Shown piece by piece: positions 45,275 to 54,242 of a stretch of 64,000 nt of DNA. Where the stretch lies: positions 149,860-213,859 of the forward strand of contig NVTE01000002.1 of the NCBI GenBank assembly GCA_002401455.1, written 5' to 3'. Source of the DNA: Alphaproteobacteria bacterium (GTDB taxonomy: Bacteria > Pseudomonadota > Alphaproteobacteria > Sphingomonadales > Emcibacteraceae). Every line of letters begins with the position of its first letter. Position 1 is the first letter of the stretch. The notes beneath the pieces were generated by a model. That model was given only the letters and a program-made list of their open reading frames with translations, made no database searches and was not told where the DNA came from. Made by a program: the position numbers and the translations under genes.

Positions 45275-45595
45275 TTATCGCTTCGGAAAGACATTGCCCA
45301 GCTCACGCCAATCGGCACCAGCACTGGATTTATTGGCATCCCAGTCCGGATAGCTATTCATCACATCGGGCACCTGGGCTGGCCACCAGCAGGGGTCGGA
45401 ACAGCCATAAAGATCGGCCTCCATAGGCTGACAGAGGGCCGCAACGCCACCAAAGGCATCCACTTCCCAGCCCGGGTCCATGGTTGACGCACAGCCGGCG
45501 ACGGTCTGCATGGCGACAACTTCCATCCTGTCCCCTTCACTGGGCGCGGTGGTCAGGGCGTGGGCTTTCAAATTAATCGGCTTTAAATGCTTCAT
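45275..45595 (-). CDS. qhpC: Quinohemoprotein amine dehydrogenase, gamma subunit precursor (CTQ-bearing)
   Basis: This 106-residue precursor carries an N-terminal leader of about 28 residues and all residues of the crosslinked mature subunit. Relative to the known mature numbering (offset 28) I see C35-E44, C55-D61 and C69-D77 for the three Cys-to-carboxylate thioethers, and C65-W71 for the cysteine tryptophylquinone cofactor, within the conserved [17 protein letters not shown]. It is a ribosomally made, heavily modified enzyme subunit. It starts 2 bases after qhpD, the radical SAM enzyme that installs the thioethers. Confidence 0.96.
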   Translation of the reverse strand: MKHLKPINLKAHALTTAPSEGDRMEVVAMQTVAGCASTMDPGWEVDAFGGVAALCQPMEADLYGCSDPCWWPAQVPDVMNSYPDWDANKSSAGADWRELGNVFPKR

Positions 45596-45597
45596 GG

Positions 45598-47070
45598 TTA
45601 TTTCCCCATATCAAGTGGGTTAAAGGTACGGTTGGTATTGAGCAGGGTACGCGGGCTGACATGCTGTTCAAAATAGCTCGGATTCTTATGGAGTATCTTG
45701 GTATAGACCCCGATGCCAAAATCAATCCAGTCGCGCATCAAATCACAATAGTGATAAGTCGGTTTGGTGATGTCGTCATAGGTGGCATAGGATTCATGAT
45801 AACAGCCGCCAGAACAGAGGTTCCTGATCCGGCAGGTATCGCACCAGGTGCCGTCCCGGTCGGCGCGCCCCTCAAGGAAGGCGCCGAGTTCTTTTTTCTT
45901 GATGCCCGTATCCACATTGCCGTATGTCTCAATGTCGGAGCCCGTGAACCGATGACAAAGGTTGAGCTCACCTTCGTGGTCCACCGCCAGCAATCCGATA
46001 CCCGCCCCGCAGGGCAAGGCTTTCTTGGTGCCTTCATAAAGATCGGTCATCATCTGATGCATGTTGGAGAAACCGTTGTTGCGGCCTTCCAGCGCCTCTG
46101 ACAGATAATGTTCGCCAAGCTTTTTCATATTCTCGAACACCTCATGCAATTCGTCATTGCTCAGGTTAAACATCGTCATATCGCCGGAGGTAACCGGGGC
46201 AAAGCCAACCTCGGCAAACCCAAGGTCATATTTCAGATGCTGGTGAATATCGACCACATTCGTCACCCCGGCGGTCAGGGTGACCCGGGCGCCGACCGGC
46301 CGGGCGGTATAACGCTCCAGCAGCATCCGGGCTTTCTTTGACACCACATCGTAGGTGCCCTTGCCGCCGATGGTCTTGCGGTTTTTGTCATGAACCGCCT
46401 TGGGTCCGTCCATGCTGATGGCAATGCCAAATCTATGGTCGTTCATGAAATCAATGATATCTTCAGTCAGCAGGGTGGCATTGGTGGTCACAGAGAAGTC
46501 GACCTTCTTGCCTTCTTCCGCACAGCGTTTTTCCGCATAGGCCACCGCGCTTTTGATCAACGGCATATTACTCAGCGGCTCGCCACCAAAAAACACCACA
46601 TTAACCCGGTCGCGGCTTTTGCCTTCCTTCAGCAAAAGATCAATGGATTTCTTCGCCACATCAAAGCCCATCAATTCACCCTTGGCCGGGGTCGTCAGGT
46701 CTTCCTTGTAACAATAGGTACAGCCCAGATTACAGCCGGTATTGACATTAAGAATGATGGTGCTGAGCGGGTAATTCTCAATCTTGATTTTATTATAATC
46801 CGCCCGGGCCGGCCCATCGCCCTTGATGATGTCCATTTCCAGGAAGTCCTCGATCACTTCCTTAATCAGATCAGGTGAGATCTTGTCCCGGAACCGGGCT
46901 TCCACATCGGCCTGACTGACGGTGCCTTTTTCCTTGAACAGGTCCAGAACCTGCCCTGAAACCCCGTCCAGGTCAAACAGGGACGTGGTCGGGATATGAA
47001 ATAATATTCGTTTGTCCCCCACGGTGACATCATGGGCGTTATGGGCGATATATTGTAGTCCTGTGGTCAT
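45598..47070 (-). CDS. qhpD: Radical SAM thioether-forming maturase QhpD
   Basis: This 490-residue radical SAM/SPASM enzyme has the SAM cluster motif [15 protein letters not shown] and a C-terminal SPASM cysteine series ([28 protein letters not shown]). It forms intrapeptide Cys-to-Asp/Glu thioether bonds in the QhpC precursor (established for Paracoccus QhpD). The ATG follows AGGA. It lies between qhpA and qhpC with spacings of 14 and 2 bases, so co-expression with its substrate is tight. Confidence 0.95.
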   Translation of the reverse strand: MTTGLQYIAHNAHDVTVGDKRILFHIPTTSLFDLDGVSGQVLDLFKEKGTVSQADVEARFRDKISPDLIKEVIEDFLEMDIIKGDGPARADYNKIKIENYPLSTIILNVNTGCNLGCTYCYKEDLTTPAKGELMGFDVAKKSIDLLLKEGKSRDRVNVVFFGGEPLSNMPLIKSAVAYAEKRCAEEGKKVDFSVTTNATLLTEDIIDFMNDHRFGIAISMDGPKAVHDKNRKTIGGKGTYDVVSKKARMLLERYTARPVGARVTLTAGVTNVVDIHQHLKYDLGFAEVGFAPVTSGDMTMFNLSNDELHEVFENMKKLGEHYLSEALEGRNNGFSNMHQMMTDLYEGTKKALPCGAGIGLLAVDHEGELNLCHRFTGSDIETYGNVDTGIKKKELGAFLEGRADRDGTWCDTCRIRNLCSGGCYHESYATYDDITKPTYHYCDLMRDWIDFGIGVYTKILHKNPSYFEQHVSPRTLLNTNRTFNPLDMGK

Positions 47071-47084
47071 TCAACTATCCTGTC

Positions 47085-48650
47085 TTAACGAATTGGCGGC
47101 GTGTTCCAGCGCTGTACGGTGACAATCAGCTGGGCCTCGCCAGAAATTATTGTGTCCCCATCTGTAACCTGCGCGACAATCTTCAGATTCCCGGCATTAT
47201 TAGTGGCATATTTCCGGCTTGGATTTGGTCCGGCCGCCCCGGGCATAAAGGTGCCCTGCGCATTAATGGTTCCGGCGAATTCCACGTCCTTCATATGCTC
47301 AGCTTCTTCATCAAAGGCATGAAGCTGCCAGTCCGCCGACATTACACCGATTTTAATGTCACCGTCCTTGCCCGTCATATAGGCAACCGCCTCAAACTGT
47401 GCGGTGACCGGCGGGGTTTTACCGCCACCAAGCCGCGCGATAGTCCAGTCCGGCGTGACCTGAAGCCGGTCTATTTTATCATAAACAATAATTTCCGTTA
47501 CCGCTTGTCCCACAGTGACCACATAGGCCCCGGGCGACATATTTTTTCCCGCCGTGATCTTTACGGTCACGGACGTCGCATCCTGGCGGGTGACGTTCAG
47601 GCCAAGTCCCTTATCCGACGAGACTTTTCCCGTCAGGCCAATCCCATGCAGGGTAATTTCTTTCTCTTGACCAACACGGATATAGTCAGATGATTTAGCC
47701 AGGACTTGTGCCTCTGCGCCTGCCATACGGACCGCCTGAAACTCGCCGCCAATGTCATAATGAGCCGCCTGGTGCCAGCGCCCTGTCATCCGCATGCCGT
47801 CTTCGGATAGGGCATAGACTTCACGGGTTTCCGCGCCGTTCAGCATGCCTGAGGCCCGCCATTCATAGCCGGTATAGATCACCGCCTTGCTGTCCCCGGA
47901 CAGGGCACCCCCGGTCATGTCATACAAATCATAATCAGCCTTGTAAAAGTCGCCGTCCCGGGTGACTGTCATCATCCCTTGATAACCACCGATTCCCGGA
48001 CGATAGCCCGTAACCCGCCAGGACCCGGCGGGGCTTTTGTGATCCGCCCCCTTCCACGTGTCCCAGGCGTCGGTCTTGAACGGATAGAGTTCCGCCAGTT
48101 CCTTATAAGTTTCTGTGGTCACTTCCTGCCACCAGAAACGATCCCGGGAGCGGGCCTGATATTCCAGGGACGGAAATTGTCCCACATGGAAATGCATATG
48201 TTTCAGCCAGTCTTTTTCCGTCCGCCGTTGCAGCCCATAACGGGCATTGGTGTGACATCGACCACACAGAGCATCCAGATCGTCATTAACCGCAATATCA
48301 TTAAAGTGCGCCCGTTGTTCCAAAACATAACGGAAAGGTTCTGATTCTGACGGGGACAGACCATATTCTGCGGAGAGATATTTGATGATCGCAAAACGCT
48401 CATCACTGTCAATTTCCAGACCGTGGAGATTTTGCATCCGGAAGAGGGTCATGTCCCAGCCTTCCGGTGTCTTACGCACGTCGGATATGCGAGCCAGTCC
48501 GCCATCATCGGTTTCCGCATGGCAGGCGGTGCAATAATCATTGACCAGAGCCTTGCCTTGGACATCCTTTGCCAAGGAAGAAGAAGGTGAAAATGCGGAT
48601 AATGCCACCAGCATTACCCCAGATATAAACAGACGCGCTTTCCCGGACAT
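47085..48650 (-). CDS. qhpA: Quinohemoprotein amine dehydrogenase, alpha subunit (diheme cytochrome c)
   Basis: This 521-residue exported subunit has a signal peptide (ending near SSSLAKD) and two heme c motifs, CTACH and CGRCH, in the N-terminal cytochrome domain. Several beta domains follow (about residues 200-520), as in the crystallised enzymes. It transfers electrons from the gamma-subunit CTQ to an external cytochrome or cupredoxin. I chose ATG 48650, with gggaaa upstream; the ATG four codons earlier lacks such a site. First of qhpA-D-C-B. Confidence 0.93.
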   Translation of the reverse strand: MSGKARLFISGVMLVALSAFSPSSSLAKDVQGKALVNDYCTACHAETDDGGLARISDVRKTPEGWDMTLFRMQNLHGLEIDSDERFAIIKYLSAEYGLSPSESEPFRYVLEQRAHFNDIAVNDDLDALCGRCHTNARYGLQRRTEKDWLKHMHFHVGQFPSLEYQARSRDRFWWQEVTTETYKELAELYPFKTDAWDTWKGADHKSPAGSWRVTGYRPGIGGYQGMMTVTRDGDFYKADYDLYDMTGGALSGDSKAVIYTGYEWRASGMLNGAETREVYALSEDGMRMTGRWHQAAHYDIGGEFQAVRMAGAEAQVLAKSSDYIRVGQEKEITLHGIGLTGKVSSDKGLGLNVTRQDATSVTVKITAGKNMSPGAYVVTVGQAVTEIIVYDKIDRLQVTPDWTIARLGGGKTPPVTAQFEAVAYMTGKDGDIKIGVMSADWQLHAFDEEAEHMKDVEFAGTINAQGTFMPGAAGPNPSRKYATNNAGNLKIVAQVTDGDTIISGEAQLIVTVQRWNTPPIR

Positions 48651-48698
48651 GGATTTTCCCATATTTTGATATTAGATTTTTTTAATAGTATTGTAGAC

Positions 48699-48730
48699 GG
48701 CAGCCTTCCTGTCAAAACAAAAAGGCTGCC
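48699..48730. promoter_or_regulatory. Hairpin between TonB receptor gene and qhpA
   Basis: A perfect 9-base stem (ggcagcctt/aaggctgcc) with a 14-base loop lies in the 92-base gap between two same-strand genes. In the minus direction no U run follows, so it may be a weak terminator, RNA-stabilising hairpin or processing site rather than a full stop. Confidence 0.5.
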
Positions 48731-48742
48731 TCTCTTAAAAAA

Positions 48743-51100
48743 TTAGAAGTTATAAGACACATTCACACCCCAGGTCCGCGGACGACCATAATATTGTTCA
48801 GTGATACCGAACAAGCCACCACCGGCCAAAGATCCACCCAGATCAAAGGTTTGCACCAGATATTCTTCATCGGTGATGTTTTTCACGAACAGACGCAGGC
48901 TCCAGTCATTGTCCCCTTCGGGAAGATAGGTGATCGAAGCATTGCCGACAAAATAACCATTCTCTGTTAACGCCGGGGTACTCAACAAGCCAAAGACATG
49001 CTCGGACCGGTATTGACCGTCGACCTGGAGGGCAATGGCCCCAGACGCAACTTTAAATTCATGACGGACCAGGCCATTGAAGTTCCATTTCGGGGTATTC
49101 ACAGGGCGCAGAACAGCACCCGGCAGGATGGCCTCAATAGTCCCTAAATCTGTTTCCACATCAATGGTAATACCGGGAACATCCTTAACGTCCGCATCAA
49201 TATAACCTACACCCAGTTGGACATCCAAGCCGTCGGTCGGATTAAGTTTCAGTTCAAGCTCGAAGCCCTTGTTCTTTGAATCCGCATTGAGGGTAAAGGT
49301 ATCCAGACCAAGGATAGCGAAGGCCTGATAATCATTATAATCATAATAATATGCTGACCCATTCAGGCGCGCCCGACCCTCGGCGAAATCCCATTTAAAT
49401 CCAACCTCATAGGCATCAAGTTTCTCCGGGCGGTAATTCATCAACTGTTCTGTGACAAACTCTGCCGTCGGTAGTAAAGGCGCATTGAAGCCACCGGATT
49501 TCACGCCCCGGTTCCAACTGGCATAAAACAAGGTATCTTCGTTCGGGCGGTAATTTACCTGTGCCCGCGCAGACCACACCTTATCATGCCGTTTTCCGTC
49601 ATAAGGCGTTACAAAATCAACGACTTCTGTGGCATTGGGGTCAATACCGCTAACCGATGTTGACGGGAACCAATAAGCAATGTCACGGTAGCCATGACTT
49701 TTCTTTTCATCAATATACCGGAAGCCGGCAATCACACTGACCTGATCATTGACTTCATATTCAACCTGACCAAACAAAGACCATGTCTTGACATCCGTCT
49801 GATAGGGATTTCTTAGGCCATTGAAACCAAATTCAGCCGGGTCAGTAAAAGCCGGGATTGACCCATCCTGAACTTCTGGTGTCACAAGGTTAACAAAATC
49901 AAGCAGGAAACCTGGGGCAATAATACCGTTGGTATCATTAATATCCAGGTCCATATAATAGAAACCCGTCACCCATTTCATGTTGTCCGTTTCGCCCGCC
50001 AGACGCAGTTCTTCTGAAAACTGCTTCGCATCTGTGGTCAGGAAAAACCGGAAATAATCAACCGGAGACGCATCGGAATCTTCGATATAGTCTCTGTTAA
50101 CAGACTGATAATCCGTAATACTGGTTAATTCGACCGAGCCCATATTCCAATTCAGAGTACCACTAAATCCATAAGTGCTCAGTTTATTGCGGCCCGGCGC
50201 ATCATAATCACCGGCATAAACATCACCATCATTATCCAGATAGCCGCCAAGCGATACATTCGGCACTGTTGGGGTCAAAACCCCATCAGGGTTTGCCTCA
50301 GACACATTTTCAAAGAAACCTGTGCGAATATCCTGTTGACCAAAACGGACATTCAGCAGAATTTCCACATCATCATTGGGGGTAAACAAGGCCTGTATCC
50401 GACCGGCCGATTCATTGGCATTATTCAACTTGCTGTTCGGCTGCAGACGGTTGGTGATATAGCCATCGCCCTGATGGGTAGAGGCAGAGGCGCGGATGGC
50501 CAGCTTGTCATTGATCGGCAGGTTAATGGCACCCTGGAATTTAATCCGGTCAAAACTACCATAACTCAGGCTACCGTAACCGCCAAATTCCTGGTCCGGT
50601 TTTGCGGTGACATAATGAACAAGACCGCCTGTGGCATTCCTGCCAAACAGGGTTCCCTGTGGCCCGCGCAATACTTCAACCCGTTCAATATCAAACATCA
50701 TAAATCCGGCGCCGGACATTTGGGAGATATAAACCTCATCCACATAAATCGCGACCGGGCTTTCCACATTGGTGGTGAAATCATTATTGGCAACGCCGCG
50801 GATACCGATCGAATAGTTGGCTTCTCCGTTGGGCTGCATGGTGGTGACCCCCGGCGCCATGGCGGTCACTTCCTGGGCATTGGTGTAGCCCATGGCCTCC
50901 AATTGTGATCTGGAAAATGCAGAAATGGATATGCCCACATCCTGGGCGGACTGGGCACGTTTCTGCGCCGTCACCACCACTTCATCCATTAACAATTGTG
51001 CCGAGGCCGGGCTTGCGGCTCCCAGAGTGGCAATCATTGCCCCCCCGGTCAGCAAGGCGGCTTTATACGACAAGCGGCTATTCTTTTTAGTCTTCATCAT
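48743..51100 (-). CDS. TonB-dependent outer-membrane receptor (upstream of qhp operon)
   Basis: This 785-residue receptor has a signal peptide (ending near SPASAQ), a TonB box (DEVVVTAQKR), a plug (VGISISAFSRSQLEAMGY; VEVLRGPQGTLFGRNATGG) and a beta-barrel ending in VNVSYNF. It shares the short barrel motif YYDYNDYQAF with the receptor at 11340, so the two belong to the same subfamily. GGGAGA precedes the ATG. It lies just upstream of qhpADCB on the same strand and could import an amine-containing nutrient, which is inference. Confidence 0.93.
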   Translation of the reverse strand: MMKTKKNSRLSYKAALLTGGAMIATLGAASPASAQLLMDEVVVTAQKRAQSAQDVGISISAFSRSQLEAMGYTNAQEVTAMAPGVTTMQPNGEANYSIGIRGVANNDFTTNVESPVAIYVDEVYISQMSGAGFMMFDIERVEVLRGPQGTLFGRNATGGLVHYVTAKPDQEFGGYGSLSYGSFDRIKFQGAINLPINDKLAIRASASTHQGDGYITNRLQPNSKLNNANESAGRIQALFTPNDDVEILLNVRFGQQDIRTGFFENVSEANPDGVLTPTVPNVSLGGYLDNDGDVYAGDYDAPGRNKLSTYGFSGTLNWNMGSVELTSITDYQSVNRDYIEDSDASPVDYFRFFLTTDAKQFSEELRLAGETDNMKWVTGFYYMDLDINDTNGIIAPGFLLDFVNLVTPEVQDGSIPAFTDPAEFGFNGLRNPYQTDVKTWSLFGQVEYEVNDQVSVIAGFRYIDEKKSHGYRDIAYWFPSTSVSGIDPNATEVVDFVTPYDGKRHDKVWSARAQVNYRPNEDTLFYASWNRGVKSGGFNAPLLPTAEFVTEQLMNYRPEKLDAYEVGFKWDFAEGRARLNGSAYYYDYNDYQAFAILGLDTFTLNADSKNKGFELELKLNPTDGLDVQLGVGYIDADVKDVPGITIDVETDLGTIEAILPGAVLRPVNTPKWNFNGLVRHEFKVASGAIALQVDGQYRSEHVFGLLSTPALTENGYFVGNASITYLPEGDNDWSLRLFVKNITDEEYLVQTFDLGGSLAGGGLFGITEQYYGRPRTWGVNVSYNF

Positions 51101-51455
51101 GTGTCTTCTCCCTAAGTATACAATTCTGACTGTTATTCTTCCAACCAGTTATCATCTTCCAATGTGGCCGGACCTCCCTGAAACGAGCCATAAGTATCTT
51201 GTGAAAATATTATGGTTTTCGCATCTTTCAGAAGGATACCCACTTGCCCCACCCGGGCCAACCTAGACAAAGGCAGCATAGGGGGAAGCCCCTAATACTA
51301 TAGTATCATACCCTTGCTGACACCCACCTAATCAGCGATAAACAGCCAGATACCCCGTCCATATTATCCTCTCCCCCCTGATGCCAAGGTCTCATTTCTT
51401 TATGCCCGCCATCATGAGATAGTTAACTTGATTTTTAAATATGGGAGCCCTGTCA
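51101..51455. promoter_or_regulatory. Divergent promoter region TonB receptor / aldehyde dehydrogenase
   Basis: This 355-base gap without genes contains a perfect 12-base palindrome atactatagtat at 51295-51306, immediately preceded by a small ggggaagcccc hairpin. It is well placed to be bound by a regulator controlling both the receptor-qhp side and the aldehyde dehydrogenase side. Otherwise I see nothing. Confidence 0.45.
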
Positions 51456-52964
51456 ATGACACAAGAAGAAACCAGTATGAATAGCCTTAGCGATAAAGTC
51501 AGGGATTTTATATCCAGTCCCCGAAAGATGCTCATCAATGGCCAATGGACGGAAGCCGCCAGTGGCAAGAGGTTTGATACCCTTGACCCCTCCACCGGCG
51601 AGACCATCGTTGCTGTAGCCGAAGGCGACAAGGAAGACATCAACCGGGCCGTCATGGCTGCCCGCGCCGCCTTTGACGATGGTCCCTGGTCCCGCATGAA
51701 CCCCACCGAGCGTGAGCGCTGCATGCACCGCCTGGCCAACCTGATGGAAGAAAACGCCGACGCCCTGTCTGAACTGGAAGCTCTGGATAACGGCAAAAAC
51801 ATTGCCGTCGCCCGGGCCGTTGATGTTCAGGTGGCCATCGATTACATCCGTTATATGGCTGGCTGGCCGACCAAAATCACCGGCCATACCCTGCCCCTGT
51901 CGGTACCCTATGCGCCCGATGCCAAATTTATGGGCTATACCCTGAAAGAACCCGTGGGTGTTGTCGGACAGATCATTCCGTGGAACTTTCCGGTCCTGAT
52001 GGTCGCCTGGAAAATTGGCCCGGCCCTGGCCACCGGCTGCACAATTGTCCTAAAGCCAGCCGAAGAAACCCCGCTGGCCGCGCTGTATATTGGAGAACTC
52101 ATTTGTCAGGCCGGTTTCCCCGACGGCGTCGTTAATATCATTCCAGGTTACGGCCATACCGCCGGTGCCGCCCTCACCGTTCATGAAGAAGTTGATAAAA
52201 TTGCCTTTACCGGCTCAACCGATGTCGGCAAGATCATTGTCAAAGCCGCCGCCGATACCATGAAGAATGTCTCCATGGAGCTCGGCGGCAAGTCCCCGGC
52301 GATCATCCTGCCCGATGCCGACCTTGATATTGCCATCCCTGGTGCCGCCAGTGCCATCTTCTTTAACCAGGGACAGGTCTGTTGTGCTGGATCTCGTCTG
52401 TTTGTCCCCGACAGCCTTTATGACAAAGTGGTTGAAGGCCTGGCAGAGGCGGCAAACGCCATGAAAATCGGCCCCGGGCTCAACCCGGAAAACATGATTA
52501 ATCCTCTGGTTTCTCAGACCCAGTTTGACAAGGTCATGGGGTATATTGACAGCGGACGGGCCGAGGGCGCTGACATCGTTGCCGGCGGTGGACGCAGTGG
52601 CGATAAAGGCTATTTCGTCCAACCAACCATATTGGGCAATACCAACCGCGACATGAAAGTAGTCCGCGAAGAAATCTTTGGTCCGGTGGTCTGTGTCCAG
52701 CGCTATACCGACATTGCTGACATTCCGAAATTTGCCAATGACACCGCTTACGGACTTGGTGCCAGCATCTGGACCCGGGATGTGGGCAATATTATCAACA
52801 TTGTGCCGAAGATCAGGTCCGGCAGTGTCTGGGTCAATTGTCATAATATCCTTGATGTGGCCATGCCTTTTGGCGGCTACAAACAATCCGGTTTTGGCAA
52901 GGATATGGGCGAAGAAGCCCTCGACGCTTATCTGGAAACTAAATCTGTCTGTATCATGGCCTAA
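51456..52964 (+). CDS. NAD(P)+-dependent aldehyde dehydrogenase
   Basis: This protein of 502 residues has all the family marks: GQIIPWNFPVLMVAWKIGPAL, the catalytic Glu in MELGGKSPAI, the catalytic Cys in FFNQGQVCCAGSRLF and EEIFGPVV. It oxidises an aldehyde to the acid in the cytoplasm. It resembles acetaldehyde/betaine-aldehyde/phenylacetaldehyde-type class 1/2 enzymes. I chose ATG 51456, 8 bases after ggga; ATGs at 51441 and 51477 are in frame. Divergent from the TonB-qhp block, it fits as consumer of the aldehyde made by amine oxidation (inference). Confidence 0.93.
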   Translation: MTQEETSMNSLSDKVRDFISSPRKMLINGQWTEAASGKRFDTLDPSTGETIVAVAEGDKEDINRAVMAARAAFDDGPWSRMNPTERERCMHRLANLMEENADALSELEALDNGKNIAVARAVDVQVAIDYIRYMAGWPTKITGHTLPLSVPYAPDAKFMGYTLKEPVGVVGQIIPWNFPVLMVAWKIGPALATGCTIVLKPAEETPLAALYIGELICQAGFPDGVVNIIPGYGHTAGAALTVHEEVDKIAFTGSTDVGKIIVKAAADTMKNVSMELGGKSPAIILPDADLDIAIPGAASAIFFNQGQVCCAGSRLFVPDSLYDKVVEGLAEAANAMKIGPGLNPENMINPLVSQTQFDKVMGYIDSGRAEGADIVAGGGRSGDKGYFVQPTILGNTNRDMKVVREEIFGPVVCVQRYTDIADIPKFANDTAYGLGASIWTRDVGNIINIVPKIRSGSVWVNCHNILDVAMPFGGYKQSGFGKDMGEEALDAYLETKSVCIMA

Positions 52965-53005
52965 AGCCTGATCACTCTCCTTTTTCGATATTTTTATTTC
53001 CATTT

Positions 53006-53046
53006 AATCCGGACAAGCCCCCACTTGTCCGGATTTCTTCTTTCTA
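53006..53046 (+). terminator. Intrinsic terminator after aldehyde dehydrogenase gene
   Basis: A perfect 12-base stem (53006-53017 with 53024-53035, aatccggacaag/cttgtccggatt) with a 6-base loop and a T-rich tail. Confidence 0.92.
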
Positions 53047-53087
53047 AAGCAGAGGTCATATCCTAAACTGTTCCAGAAAAGGGAAAC

Positions 53088-54242
53088 ATGATGACATCGG
53101 TAAAAAGTGCTGTATCCACCTGCAAAGATGAACAACAGGCCGTAAGGGAGCTGTTTGGACAACTGTGCGAAGAAGGCAACGATCCGGCCCTGTGCCTGTT
53201 CTTCTGCTCGCCCCGCTATGACCTGGGCAAACTGAAGAAGGAATTTTCCCAGTATTTCGCTGATATCCCGATGGTCGGCTGCACAACGGCAGGGGAAATT
53301 ACTCCGATTGGTTATCTTGAGGACAGCATCACCGCCATCGCCTTTTCAAAAGACAGCTTTCAAATCATCACCCACTGCATTGATCACATCGGCCAGATAA
53401 AACTTCAGGACTGTATCGACAGCAGCGCGGCTCTTGTCGCCGATCTGAAACAGCAAATTCCCCAGGCCAATGGCCATAACACCTTTGCCTTCATGCTGAT
53501 TGACGGTCTGAGCAATGCCGAGGAAATGGTCACCGCCGCCATCGGTAGTCAGCTGGGTGATATCCCCCTGATCGGAGGCTCCACCGCCGATGACTGGGAC
53601 CTGAAAGAAACCAGTATTTTTTATGACGGACAGTTCAAACGCGATATGGCCATCGTCATTCTGGTCCATACCGACCTGCCCTTTCAGGTCCATTACACCC
53701 ATCATTATGTCGCCGGGGATGCCAAAGCGGTGATTACCGAGGCCGATTCCGTCAATCGCGTCGTCTCGGAAATTAATGGCCTGCCGGCAACTCAGGAATA
53801 TGCCAGATTGTGCGGTATCGATGAAAGTGAGTTGAATATTTCAGTCTGCAGCAACCATCCGATTCTGATGAAAATTGGCGGCAAACATTATTCCCGCGGC
53901 GTGGTTGAGGTCTGCCATGACACGCAGTCCATCCGCTTTGCCTGTGCCATTGATAAGGGCGTGGTCTGTACCATTGCCCGGCCCTCTGAGCCGACGGAAA
54001 ATACCAGAAGAATGTTTCAGCAAATTCGCGACGAGATTGGCCCGGTCCAGCTGGTTCTGGGCTGTGATTGTGCGGCGCGGAAAATGATCTGTGAAGAACA
54101 GGGAATCATGGAAGAAATGTCTGAAATATACAAAGAAAACAATGTGGTCGGCTTTGCCACCTTCGGCGAGCAATATCACACGATCCATATGAACAACTCC
54201 TTCTGTTGCATTGCCATCGGCAAAGAGACTACCCATGACTGA
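53088..54242 (+). CDS. FIST-domain signal transduction protein
   Basis: This 384-residue protein has a FIST N domain (about 30-215: DPALCLFFCSPRYDLGKLKK; VGCTTAGEI; IGGSTADDW) and a FIST C domain (about 225-370: SNHPILMKIGGKHYSRGV; FCCIAIGKETTHD). FIST proteins are thought to be sensors of small ligands, perhaps amino acids or their derivatives. It has no membrane segment. It overlaps the downstream kinase gene by 8 bases, so they act as a translationally coupled pair. Confidence 0.93.
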   Translation: MMTSVKSAVSTCKDEQQAVRELFGQLCEEGNDPALCLFFCSPRYDLGKLKKEFSQYFADIPMVGCTTAGEITPIGYLEDSITAIAFSKDSFQIITHCIDHIGQIKLQDCIDSSAALVADLKQQIPQANGHNTFAFMLIDGLSNAEEMVTAAIGSQLGDIPLIGGSTADDWDLKETSIFYDGQFKRDMAIVILVHTDLPFQVHYTHHYVAGDAKAVITEADSVNRVVSEINGLPATQEYARLCGIDESELNISVCSNHPILMKIGGKHYSRGVVEVCHDTQSIRFACAIDKGVVCTIARPSEPTENTRRMFQQIRDEIGPVQLVLGCDCAARKMICEEQGIMEEMSEIYKENNVVGFATFGEQYHTIHMNNSFCCIAIGKETTHD

